This document shows positions 1 through 7,058 of a DNA stretch of 64,000 nt, one piece after another. Under the pieces are notes generated by a model that saw nothing but the letters and a program-made list of their open reading frames with translations, was not told where the DNA came from and did not search any database. Numbering within the stretch: the stretch's first letter is position 1; each line of letters starts with the position of its first letter. A program made the translations under genes and the position numbers. Origin of the DNA: [Clostridium] saccharolyticum WM1 (GTDB lineage Bacteria > Bacillota > Clostridia > Lachnospirales > Lachnospiraceae). The DNA is taken from positions 3,806,501-3,870,500 of the forward strand of contig NC_014376.1 of NCBI RefSeq assembly GCF_000144625.1, written 5' to 3'.

Positions 1-515
1 ATATAAACTCCCGCTGTATCGCCGTCATAATCCGGGGAAGAAGTCCACTCTGCCGGTACGGGAATATTCATTTCCATATAGGACGGTTCCTCTGCGGACG
101 GCTCCTGTGCGTCAGACGGTGTGCCTTCCTGCGGTTCATCGTCAGCAGGGGCGGACGCATCTTCGCCATCTGCATCGCCGGAGGATTCCTCACTCTCCTG
201 TGTGCCGTTATCATCTTCCTGTGTCGGTTCGCCGGAATCCAGAACAGGCTCATCCGGTTCCGGTTCATCGGCTGCTGTCGCCACCCGAACGGTCACGTTC
301 AGGCTTTGGGGCAAATCCAAATCCTCCAGCGAGGTGCCAAGGGCAACCTGATGGGTTATAATCTCCTCTGATAATGTCCCAAAGGCGATGATTTCGCCCT
401 TTGGACTATTACTTTCTGCGGTCTGTGCCGCCACCGAAATCGGCGTCATGCCAAATACCATCAGGAAAGACAGCGCAAGTGCTGTCAGCCTATGGGCTGG
501 TTTGTGTGTGTTCAT
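1..515 (-). CDS. Secreted surface protein, N-terminal part (cut by window edge)
   Basis: The reading frame starts at ATG 515 behind an AGGAGGAAC ribosome site and stays open to position 1, so only about 171 N-terminal residues are seen. A signal peptide (basic start, hydrophobic core, cut near VAAQT) is followed by an Ig-like segment and an acidic S/E/D/P-rich linker. The first ~90 residues align in order with the N-terminus of the 2334-aa adhesin at 7059-14063 (RLTA..LS..MV.GM.P, GTS..DL.LP..L..TVR.A, EPVLDSG), so the two are paralogues. It is the last visible gene of an operon beginning with the two receiver-like genes. Function as an adhesin or S-layer-type protein is inferred from the paralogue. 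Confidence 0.8.
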   Translation of the reverse strand, partial: MNTHKPAHRLTALALSFLMVFGMTPISVAAQTAESNSPKGEIIAFGTLSEEIITHQVALGTSLEDLDLPQSLNVTVRVATAADEPEPDEPVLDSGEPTQEDDNGTQESEESSGDADGEDASAPADDEPQEGTPSDAQEPSAEEPSYMEMNIPVPAEWTSSPDYDGDTAGVY

Positions 516-594
516 AGGTGTTCCTCCTTGTTCGTTTTGCGTTATTTTAAGCTTTGTCTTACTTATGTTTCATCTGCTTGGGGACGGCAAAAAC

Positions 595-972
595 TCATCC
601 CGTGTCACTTCTCTCGCTGTGGCAGGCTGCGCAAATGCAGACAACCACCCTCGTGTCCTTGGAATCAGTACCGCAAAAAGCGACACCAATCCGCTTTGCC
701 TCCGGTTCAAATTCCCTGCGGCTGCACAGCCAAAGGATGGGTAACGCGCGGTTCTGTGTCCGCAGATAATCGCAGGCGGCAAGTCCCTTTGCTCCGGGAT
801 AGCCCACGATGGCAAGCGCTACAGGTGGACCGTCCCGCAGAAAGTAGGCCAGCTTTACATCACCGCGTCGCTCCGGTTCGTCACCAAAGCGTAAGAGACG
901 GAATTCGCCGCAGTGTTCCAGTGTACTGACAAGTTCTTCCTCTATCCCGCACAGCGCAATGTTTTTTGTCAT
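595..972 (-). CDS. Receiver-like (REC) protein without phospho-acceptor Asp
   Basis: A 125-aa single-domain protein. The pattern ALAIVGYPGAKGLAACDYLR matches the strand-3/helix-3 part of a response-regulator receiver (usual form LVLLDIMMPGMDGLE). The aspartate position is Val or Gly here, so phosphorylation is not expected. No output domain follows, and the C-terminus is Cys-rich (VCICAAC). Its start overlaps the end of the upstream receiver-like gene by 4 bp (translational coupling), and the adhesin-type gene lies downstream. The likely role is a non-phosphorylated regulator or decoy. Fold assignment by eye is moderate; function is unknown. Confidence 0.55.
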   Translation of the reverse strand: MTKNIALCGIEEELVSTLEHCGEFRLLRFGDEPERRGDVKLAYFLRDGPPVALAIVGYPGAKGLAACDYLRTQNRALPILWLCSRREFEPEAKRIGVAFCGTDSKDTRVVVCICAACHSERSDTG

Positions 973-1349
973 TTTGCGGTTTCCTCCTCTCCGTTTCCCG
1001 AAATCTTCAAACAGCCTGCCACTGCTTCCCGAAGCTGAACTTCGGATACCGTCCGGCGCAGAAAACAGGTTACACGGTACTGATAGCCGAACAGGCTGTA
1101 ATCCTCATCGGAAATCCAAAGAAGAGGAACGTCCGGTGCTTTTTCTCTGAGACGACGTACCGCTTCCAGTCCCGCCACACCGTTTAACACGACAATGAGC
1201 AGCGAAAACGGCTTTAATTCCAGTATCTTTAGAAGTGCCCCTGCGCTATTACACTCCGTAATTTCAATCCTTTGTGGGAGAGCCGCCGTTACCAGACGGT
1301 TTTCCCAGACGTCCTCTTCCAAGAACGCCGCGCACAATGCGACATTCAC
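969..1349 (-). CDS. Receiver-like (REC) protein, Asp replaced by Asn
   Basis: Start chosen at GTG 1349, behind AAGGAGG. The frame could be extended to 1391 but that would translate the ribosome site. The ~126-aa protein shows receiver order: LLIVVLNGVAGLEAVRRLREKAPDVPLLWISDE, then a CFLRR stretch where the conserved DY.xKP loop would be. The expected phospho-Asp is Asn and the conserved Lys is Arg, so this looks like a pseudo-receiver. It is the first gene of the minus-strand operon facing away from the LytTR regulator. It may bind or antagonise another regulator (inference). Confidence 0.55.
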   Translation of the reverse strand: MNVALCAAFLEEDVWENRLVTAALPQRIEITECNSAGALLKILELKPFSLLIVVLNGVAGLEAVRRLREKAPDVPLLWISDEDYSLFGYQYRVTCFLRRTVSEVQLREAVAGCLKISGNGEEETAK

Positions 1350-1379
1350 GCGACCTCCTCCTTCCTTAAAATGCAAATA

Positions 1380-1423
1380 AAAAACTACCACACCTCTTCC
1401 ACCGAAGAAGTATGATAGTTTTT
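1380..1423 (-). terminator. Leader hairpin with U-tract (attenuator-like)
   Basis: Two 20-base arms (1380-1399 and 1404-1423) pair completely in minus-strand RNA if three G-U pairs are allowed, with a 4-base loop, followed directly by a T6 stretch. The structure lies about 30 bases upstream of GTG 1349, inside the leader of the pseudo-receiver operon. It could attenuate that operon or block read-through from the divergent side. Confidence 0.55.
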
Positions 1424-1466
1424 ATTAGGGTATCATTTTGTCAAGTGTTTTTCAATGGGTTATGAT

Positions 1467-1523
1467 CAAGCGGTCGAAAATCTGCACAAGCGGTTATTTT
1501 TTTTCTGAAATATATGGTATAAT
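1467..1523 (+). promoter_or_regulatory. Extended -10 promoter with direct repeats (candidate LytTR site)
   Basis: An extended -10 (TG-G-TATAAT, 1515-1523) lies 38 bases before the response-regulator start and has no good -35. Upstream are two direct copies of CAAGCGGT (1467-1474, 1487-1494), 20 bases apart start to start, which is about two helical turns. LytTR regulators typically bind paired direct repeats of roughly this spacing. The repeats fill the activator position of this promoter and also lie upstream of the divergent operon, suggesting autoregulation and shared control. Binding is inferred. Confidence 0.5.
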
Positions 1524-1561
1524 GTTAACTGGATAATTATGTACAGAAGGAGGGATTTCAA

Positions 1562-2287
1562 ATGAATGCGGCAATCGTAGATGATATGGCTACTGAGTGT
1601 GAAATACTCCGCAGCCTTTTGAAGCAATATGAAACCAATCAGCATCAACCAATGCAAATTACAGAATTCCACAGTGGCAGGGAATTTCTTGCCGATTACA
1701 TACCGGGCAGCTATGACGTTGTCTTTATGGATATTTATCTGAACAACGAAAACGGCGTGGACTGCGCCTTGAAACTGCGGCAGCTGGACGAGAATCTGAA
1801 TCTTATTTTCCTTACTACCAGCTCAGAATTTGGTGTAAAAAGCTACGATGTCCGTGCTGCGGATTACATCGTAAAACCAGCCACATTGGACAAACTCTCA
1901 AGGGCACTGCACTATTGCAAGATTGCAGAGCCGCAGAGCGTTCCCTCTGTTACGGTTACCACAAGGAATCAGCTTCTGGAAATCACGCTGGACAGGATTC
2001 TCTATGCTGATTATCAGAACCGCTGTGCTTGTATCCATTTAAAGGACTGTCTCGTTCCGGTATCCGGCAGCTTCTCGGAGCTTTCTGAGCAGCTATGCAC
2101 CTATCCGCAGTTTATGTCCTGCTTTAAGGGCATTGTTATTAACCTAAAGGAAGTGCGGGAGCTAGAAGCTGATTATCTCATCCTGAAAAATGAGGAGCAG
2201 CTGCCGGTCAGCCGCCGCCTGCAAAAACAGGTTCAGCAGAAGCGGCTGAGTCTCTCCGCAGGCTCGCTGCGGGGGGAGGGAATATGA
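1562..2287 (+). CDS. LytTR-family response regulator (AgrA-like)
   Basis: A 241-aa cytoplasmic regulator. The receiver domain (about 1-120) has acidic D7/D8, phospho-acceptor D57 (VVFMDIYL) and K105 (DYIVKP). A LytTR DNA-binding domain follows (about 130-230; typical ITLDRILYADYQNR and MSCFKGIVINL segments). Start ATG 1562 follows an AAGGAGGGA site. Its stop overlaps the surface-protein start by 4 bp, and the kinase gene follows, so the three form one operon. By family, the GHKL kinase phosphorylates it and it then binds direct repeats. The nearest candidate site is its own promoter at 1467-1494. Confidence 0.9.
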   Translation: MNAAIVDDMATECEILRSLLKQYETNQHQPMQITEFHSGREFLADYIPGSYDVVFMDIYLNNENGVDCALKLRQLDENLNLIFLTTSSEFGVKSYDVRAADYIVKPATLDKLSRALHYCKIAEPQSVPSVTVTTRNQLLEITLDRILYADYQNRCACIHLKDCLVPVSGSFSELSEQLCTYPQFMSCFKGIVINLKEVRELEADYLILKNEEQLPVSRRLQKQVQQKRLSLSAGSLRGEGI

Positions 2288-4470
2288 AGCAGATACTTGC
2301 ACTGATTTTAACCGCTTTTCTGTTTTGTACAGCACTTGCATCGCCTGTACTGGCGGTGGAGGGACCGATTATACCTGCCGAAACCACGGATACTTCTACC
2401 GATTCCGGTGGCGGGACTGTTTCGGATGACAGTATAGACACCTCGACTCCTTCCGATGCAGGAATGATCACGGATGATGAGGAAACTAGCGATACAGACA
2501 ACAGCACTGTCGGAGCGGACGGAACTGACGACAGCTCCGTTCCTGGCAGCTTTGACTATACTAGCAACATCATTTCCTATACTGCCCCAGATGCTTTCAC
2601 AGGCACGTTCAATACGGATTGCGGAGATACCGACTTTACACAGTTACAGAATGAACTGGATTTTATCAGTATTCCCGCCACAGCACAAAAGGATGGTTCT
2701 TCTTATCCGCTTACATTGTCTGTTACATGGGATTTCAGCACAGTGGATGCAGAAACACCCGGTACTTACACTGTGATCGGAAACATTTCTGTTCCAGCCC
2801 GAACAACGCTTTTGGAAGGACTAGAAAATACGGTCTCCATTTCCGTACAGGTAACTGCCCCGCTACTTACCGTAACGCCTGCTGCAATCACTCTGACCAG
2901 CTTTGATGAACCAGATCGGACGGATGCCGTGGCATTCCCCGTAGGAACCACGCAGGAGGAGCTTTCCAATTGGTTTGCCGATTCCATCGCAGGCTTCATC
3001 GGCTATGACGCAGAGGGCAATCCCTATGACTTAATCTCAGGTGCATGGTCTTTGGATACCGTGGATACTGTTACGGCTGGCGTGTACTATGCTTTTACAT
3101 CACCTGACCTTGGAACAGAATATACTCTGGCAGACGGTGTTTCTCTGCCCCGGCAGCTTTGCGCGGTTTCCATTCAGGTTCCCGGTGAACCGGATATTAA
3201 TTGCTGTGTAGCGGGACGTGGCTTTCTGCACTTTCCGTGGGTGCTTTCTGCCGCACAGGAGGAACAGCTGGTTGAGTTTGCTGTATGGCTACGGCAAGAT
3301 GGCGGAGAATGGACAAGCCTAAATGATGGCTTCCTGTCTGTCTCCGATGGTCTCCACCTTTCTCAGCGAGTGCTTACCTATGGAAGCACTTATGAGCTTA
3401 AGGTGACCTATCCCGGCGGTCAGACCGGTGTTCTGACCTTTCAATATGACGGGGAGCTTAGTATTCTTGATTATTCCGGTGGTGACCGGGATGGCGGCGA
3501 TGTAAATGGAGGAGGTTCAGGAACCGGTACACAACCTGCTCCACCCCCAACCAATCCGCCCGATAATTCCAATGAGGATAACAATTCAGGTAATGATAAT
3601 GATTCGCCTGATACGAGCGATTCCTCCTCAGATACAGATGAGCCCTCACAGGATTCAGGCTCTTCATCAGTAGAACAACAGAAACCGCAGGGAGGACAGA
3701 ATTCCTCAACAGATGAAGATGAGCCGTCTCCATCTGCGCCACAATCACCCAGTGACTCTCAAAGTAATGACAGTCATAACAGCGAAGGCAATTCACAGGC
3801 TCAGGTTCCTGTAACAGAGAAATCGGCAGCCGTGACTCCTGCCACTCCGACTGAATCAGCGGTACCAGTGTTTTCCGATACCCAAACAGTAGGCAACCCA
3901 GTACCGGACGATAACACTACACAGTCGGAGAAAAGCTTAGAATCTCAGGTATCTGCCACTGTTACAGAATCCTATTCTCCTACCCAAACGGTCATTTCCG
4001 GTCTGCGTCTAAAGGATCTCTGTAAAGAGGAAGAAAGCGTCGTATTTGGTTCCGGCGATGTAACCGTCAGTATTCCAAGCAAGCTGCTTTTAGCACTGAA
4101 CCTGTCGGATACGGATACTCTGACTGTTAGGCTGACCCAGCTGGAAAGCAATCAGATTGTGCTTGCAGTGGAGGTTTCAGGCAAACCGGTTACGCAGCTT
4201 TCAGGAACAGTATTGCGGCTTCGATATATGCCACAGTCTAAACATACTGATATCACCATTCAAAATGAAGCTGGGGAACAAATTACAGATGTTTCCTACG
4301 ATGGGGAGCTTCTACGCTTTGCAGCGGATGCGGCAGGAACTTATACCATTACAGATCTATCAACTACGCAGGAGACTGGGAAAAGTACATCGCCTCTGAT
4401 TCCTGTATCCGGCGGCTTGCTTTTAGCTGCGGGAGGAATTACACTTTTCAGGAGGAAACGCCATGGATAA
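2284..4470 (+). CDS. Secreted, C-terminally anchored surface protein with Ig-like domains
   Basis: 728 aa. A clear signal peptide (cut near VLAVEG) is followed by Ig-like modules to about residue 400. One contains EYTLADGVSLP, matching YGLADGVELP in the large adhesin at 7059. Residues ~400-560 are an extended D/S/N/P/Q-rich stalk, followed by a globular domain (~575-690). The tail IPVSG, hydrophobic stretch, RRKRHG has the layout of a sortase substrate with a non-LPXTG pentapeptide. The gene lies between the regulator and kinase genes with overlapping ends, so it is co-expressed with its likely regulators. It may be an adhesin or an accessory ligand-presenting protein; which is unknown. Confidence 0.8.
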   Translation: MKQILALILTAFLFCTALASPVLAVEGPIIPAETTDTSTDSGGGTVSDDSIDTSTPSDAGMITDDEETSDTDNSTVGADGTDDSSVPGSFDYTSNIISYTAPDAFTGTFNTDCGDTDFTQLQNELDFISIPATAQKDGSSYPLTLSVTWDFSTVDAETPGTYTVIGNISVPARTTLLEGLENTVSISVQVTAPLLTVTPAAITLTSFDEPDRTDAVAFPVGTTQEELSNWFADSIAGFIGYDAEGNPYDLISGAWSLDTVDTVTAGVYYAFTSPDLGTEYTLADGVSLPRQLCAVSIQVPGEPDINCCVAGRGFLHFPWVLSAAQEEQLVEFAVWLRQDGGEWTSLNDGFLSVSDGLHLSQRVLTYGSTYELKVTYPGGQTGVLTFQYDGELSILDYSGGDRDGGDVNGGGSGTGTQPAPPPTNPPDNSNEDNNSGNDNDSPDTSDSSSDTDEPSQDSGSSSVEQQKPQGGQNSSTDEDEPSPSAPQSPSDSQSNDSHNSEGNSQAQVPVTEKSAAVTPATPTESAVPVFSDTQTVGNPVPDDNTTQSEKSLESQVSATVTESYSPTQTVISGLRLKDLCKEEESVVFGSGDVTVSIPSKLLLALNLSDTDTLTVRLTQLESNQIVLAVEVSGKPVTQLSGTVLRLRYMPQSKHTDITIQNEAGEQITDVSYDGELLRFAADAAGTYTITDLSTTQETGKSTSPLIPVSGGLLLAAGGITLFRRKRHG

Positions 4471-6397
4471 AAAACCTTTTGTATTACGGCGGTCTTTGGC
4501 ACTGCTTCTGATGGTTGCCCTTTCCTCCGCTCTGTTTCTCGCCCTATACCATTTTGACAACAAGTACACAAAAGCTGCACCTCAGGCTATTAACGGCGCG
4601 CTGTATGTTTCAGAAGCGGACTGGACGGACATACCCATCCGCTATCTGCGGGACGGTTGGCGTTTCTATGCAGACCGCCTGCTGACACCGGAAACCTTAA
4701 AACAACAAGGTGACAATTATCAGTACCTGTCCATTGGAGAAAAGTCTAATTTTGCCATGGGCGACTCCCGCCGCTCCCCTCATGGAAGTGCCAGCTACGC
4801 CTTAACGCTGTACCTGCCGGAGGAGGAACATACCTATGCCCTTGAACTGCCCGAAATCTATTCCGCTTACCGCTTTTACATTGATGATAAATTGAAGCTG
4901 CAAATGGGCGAACCGGACCCAGACGATTATCAGGACCAGACCCAATGCCGTGTCATTACCTTTGAAGCCTCCGGCAAGGTGACACTTCTGCTTGCGGTCA
5001 GTGACCACTCCTTTTTATACAGCGGCCTTGTTTATCCGCCTTCCTTTGGCGAACCTCTGAATACTTACACAATCCGGGGACTGCGGTTCGGGATTTGCCT
5101 CATTTTGGTCACGGTAACACTGATGCTTGCCATTTTTAGCTTTTATCTTGCCATCCGTACCCGTCGGGGGAACAATATCTGGATCTTTTTCCTTTTGTGT
5201 CTTTCGACCGCAGTGTTTACTTCCTACTGCGTGGTGCATGGTATCCTGCCGCTGCCGATCCAGCCATGGTACACGGTGGAACTGGTCAGCGGATATCTGG
5301 TAACGCTGCTTGTGATCATTCTCCACAATCGCATCTGCGGCACAAATAGAACTATGCAGGTAATCAGCGGTGCCACCTCCGGAGTTGTCTGTGTGTTGGT
5401 GCTTCTTTACGGGGTATTTGCTGCGCATCTTACACTGCCGGTGATGCTTGCCTTTTCCAATCTGGTTTTCGGTTTCAAGTTACTTACCGCTGTTTATCTT
5501 CTGTTTACCGCCGCTATGGCGGTACGCCGAACGATAGAAAAAGCGACCATACTGCTCTATGCGGATATTATCTATGCCTGCGCCTTTGTCTGGGATCGCC
5601 TTCTCCCAAACTACGAGCCAATCCTTAGCGGCTGGTTTCAGGAATGGGGCAGCTTAAGCCTTGTCATCGCAACCGGCGTGGTGCTGGGGTATGATATTAC
5701 CATGGGTTACCGCCACAGCCTTGTATACGCCGAGGAACAGCGGCAGATGAAACGACAGCTTACCATGCAGGTGGAACATCTGCGGCAGATGAATCAGAAG
5801 GTGGAAGAAAGTGCAAAGCTGCGCCATGACTTCCGCCATCATCTGCGCACCCTGATGACACTGGCCGGAGAAGGACACTGTGAGGAACTTGAAAACTATA
5901 TCCGTGGTATCACGGAAATCAACGAGGGTACCCGGCTTGGGCGTCTCACTGACAACATCGAGCTGGACGCACTGGTGCAGTATTACAGTAATCTTGCGCA
6001 GTCTGCCGGTATCCAGTTCCGCGCAAGGCTTTCGCTTCCCGCAGTGCTGAATTTTCCGATTGTGGATCTGTGCGGTCTTCTTGGAAACCTGATGGAAAAT
6101 GCAGTGGAAGCCTGCCAGCGCCAGCAAACCGGGGATAAGACCATTTTTATCGCCGGACGGGTACAGGACGGCCAGCTTGAATTTGTTGTGGACAACAGCT
6201 TTGCCGGAGAACTCAAAACCAGAGGGGGGAAATATCTATCCTCTAAGCGAAGCGGCTTTGGCCTTGGAGTTTCATCCGTCTTGGAAACCGTGGAGCGGTA
6301 TAACGGTGTAATCAATCTGTACGCCGATGAAAAAGGCTTTCATGCAGAGTTATCCCTGTCGACAGGGGTAGAAAAAAGAATACCTTCACCGGTATAA
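4463..6397 (+). CDS. 7TM sensor histidine kinase, GHKL family (AgrC-like)
   Basis: 644 aa. An N-terminal membrane anchor (~10-30) is followed by an extracytoplasmic sensor of ~160 residues resembling 7TMR-DISM sensors, then about seven membrane segments (~205-420). A short coiled coil leads to the H-box [12 protein letters not shown] with H455. The GHKL ATPase has N-box [11 protein letters not shown] (N546) and a G-rich [10 protein letters not shown] loop. AGGAGG precedes ATG 4463, which overlaps the previous stop by 8 bp. It should phosphorylate the LytTR regulator at 1562. The larger extracellular domain distinguishes it from classical AgrC. A hairpin terminator at 6506-6537 ends the operon. 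Confidence 0.9.
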   Translation: MDKKPFVLRRSLALLLMVALSSALFLALYHFDNKYTKAAPQAINGALYVSEADWTDIPIRYLRDGWRFYADRLLTPETLKQQGDNYQYLSIGEKSNFAMGDSRRSPHGSASYALTLYLPEEEHTYALELPEIYSAYRFYIDDKLKLQMGEPDPDDYQDQTQCRVITFEASGKVTLLLAVSDHSFLYSGLVYPPSFGEPLNTYTIRGLRFGICLILVTVTLMLAIFSFYLAIRTRRGNNIWIFFLLCLSTAVFTSYCVVHGILPLPIQPWYTVELVSGYLVTLLVIILHNRICGTNRTMQVISGATSGVVCVLVLLYGVFAAHLTLPVMLAFSNLVFGFKLLTAVYLLFTAAMAVRRTIEKATILLYADIIYACAFVWDRLLPNYEPILSGWFQEWGSLSLVIATGVVLGYDITMGYRHSLVYAEEQRQMKRQLTMQVEHLRQMNQKVEESAKLRHDFRHHLRTLMTLAGEGHCEELENYIRGITEINEGTRLGRLTDNIELDALVQYYSNLAQSAGIQFRARLSLPAVLNFPIVDLCGLLGNLMENAVEACQRQQTGDKTIFIAGRVQDGQLEFVVDNSFAGELKTRGGKYLSSKRSGFGLGVSSVLETVERYNGVINLYADEKGFHAELSLSTGVEKRIPSPV

Positions 6398-6505
6398 CCG
6401 AAGTCTATTACTTACTTTTTCACTTTTATAACCAGTTAGATTGGGTAGTTCAAGGGGGCTGCAAATTGACCCCCACCCCACCCCCGACCATATAAAAAAA
6501 TCAGC

Positions 6506-6537
6506 AACGCAGGGCAGAAATTGCTCTGCGTTTTCTT
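6506..6537 (+). terminator. Rho-independent terminator of the regulator/surface/kinase operon
   Basis: An 11-base stem (6506-6516 with 6522-6532, one wobble) with a 5-base loop runs into TTTTCTTT. It lies about 110 bases after the kinase stop on the same strand. Confidence 0.65.
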
Positions 6538-6624
6538 TGCCCGTAGAGAAAAATTGGGGAAGTTTCAGCCCATAGATAAATACAGGGTGAACGGGGGAAG
6601 GAATATGGTAAATACATCAGCTAG

Positions 6625-6747
6625 TTGGTCGCCAGCTATTTCCTCTGGCTGATGATTACACTGGTTCTGCTTAGAAGCTATCGTTACAAATGTAATACAC
6701 TCTGCCTTGTATTCGCCTTTTGGTGTACTCTGTTACGCAGGTTCATG
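6625..6747 (+). pseudogene. Possible C-terminal fragment of an AgrB-type peptidase
   Basis: A short plus-strand frame encodes a hydrophobic stretch, YFLWLMITLVLL, then YRYKCNTLCLVFAFWCTLL. This spacing (Y-basic-Y, ~16 residues, TLL) recalls the last membrane segment of AgrB proteins, and an AgrD-like gene lies 160 bases downstream. The AgrB catalytic His/Cys region is absent and the frame runs into the inverted HTH remnant, so nothing functional is encoded. The resemblance may be chance. Confidence 0.2.
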
Positions 6748-6904
6748 ACTGAGGTCTTTATTGGATCGGTCGATCAGATAAATCAAAACGGAAAGCGCGC
6801 GGCTTTTCAGACTGCTGGCATATGCCTGTTTTTTTAGTTCAGCGTGCTTGGTTATCGTCAAAATACTCCTTACGCCGGGGCATTACCATAGGAGGTTTTT
6901 TTAC

Positions 6905-7012
6905 TTGAAGCTAAAGCTCTTTAAGCTTACCGGCATAGCCGGTAGTTTATTGTTCTGCCTTCACTTTGTTCAGTTAGAACCGCTGCTAAAGCTACAACGG
7001 AAAAAGGAATAA
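6905..7012 (+). CDS. 35-aa AgrD-like peptide precursor (candidate)
   Basis: TTG 6905 follows a strong AGGAGG (6891-6896) with 8 bases between. The frame encodes 35 residues: a basic amphipathic leader (MKLKLFKLTGIAGSLLF), Cys18, then LHFV, QLEP and a basic tail LLKLQRKKE. Cyclic-lactone autoinducer precursors have this order: leader, Cys plus about four mainly hydrophobic ring residues, then a P/E recognition segment. The stop lies inside the downstream terminator. A GHKL kinase and LytTR regulator, the usual receptor pair, end 0.5 kb upstream, but no intact agrB is visible. It may be a relic or be processed by an AgrB elsewhere. It could also be a chance ORF. Confidence 0.45.
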   Translation: MKLKLFKLTGIAGSLLFCLHFVQLEPLLKLQRKKE

Positions 7013-7045
7013 GCGAAGTGCCGATGCACCTCGCTTATTCCTTTT
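7002..7045. terminator. Long hairpin terminator between convergent genes
   Basis: A perfect 15-base stem (7002-7016 with 7031-7045) has an inner GTGC/GCAC extension. T-rich flanks on both strands suit termination of the minus-strand adhesin and the plus-strand small peptide gene. Confidence 0.85.
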
Positions 7046-7058
7046 GGTTTCTTGCTCT

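Larger units (their letters stand above)
6443..6886 (-). pseudogene. Scrambled remnant copy of the HTH gene at 14978-15631
   Basis: Positions 6745-6886 match 15520-15655 at roughly 85% by eye. They encode KHAELKKQAYASSLKSRALS and continue to RSNKDLS before a stop, which is the HTH protein's N-terminus. The upstream GCCGGGGC/AGGAG motif is also present. Positions 6443-6480 (TAGTTCAAGGGGGC) and ~6559-6600 (GAAGTTTCA, GAACGGGGG) resemble the 3' part of the same gene. The middle, with the DNA-binding helices, is missing or replaced. Together with the intact gene it forms direct repeats around the adhesin/tetR cassette. The rest of 6398-7058 holds a terminator, a possible agrB fragment and a small peptide gene. 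Confidence 0.65.
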
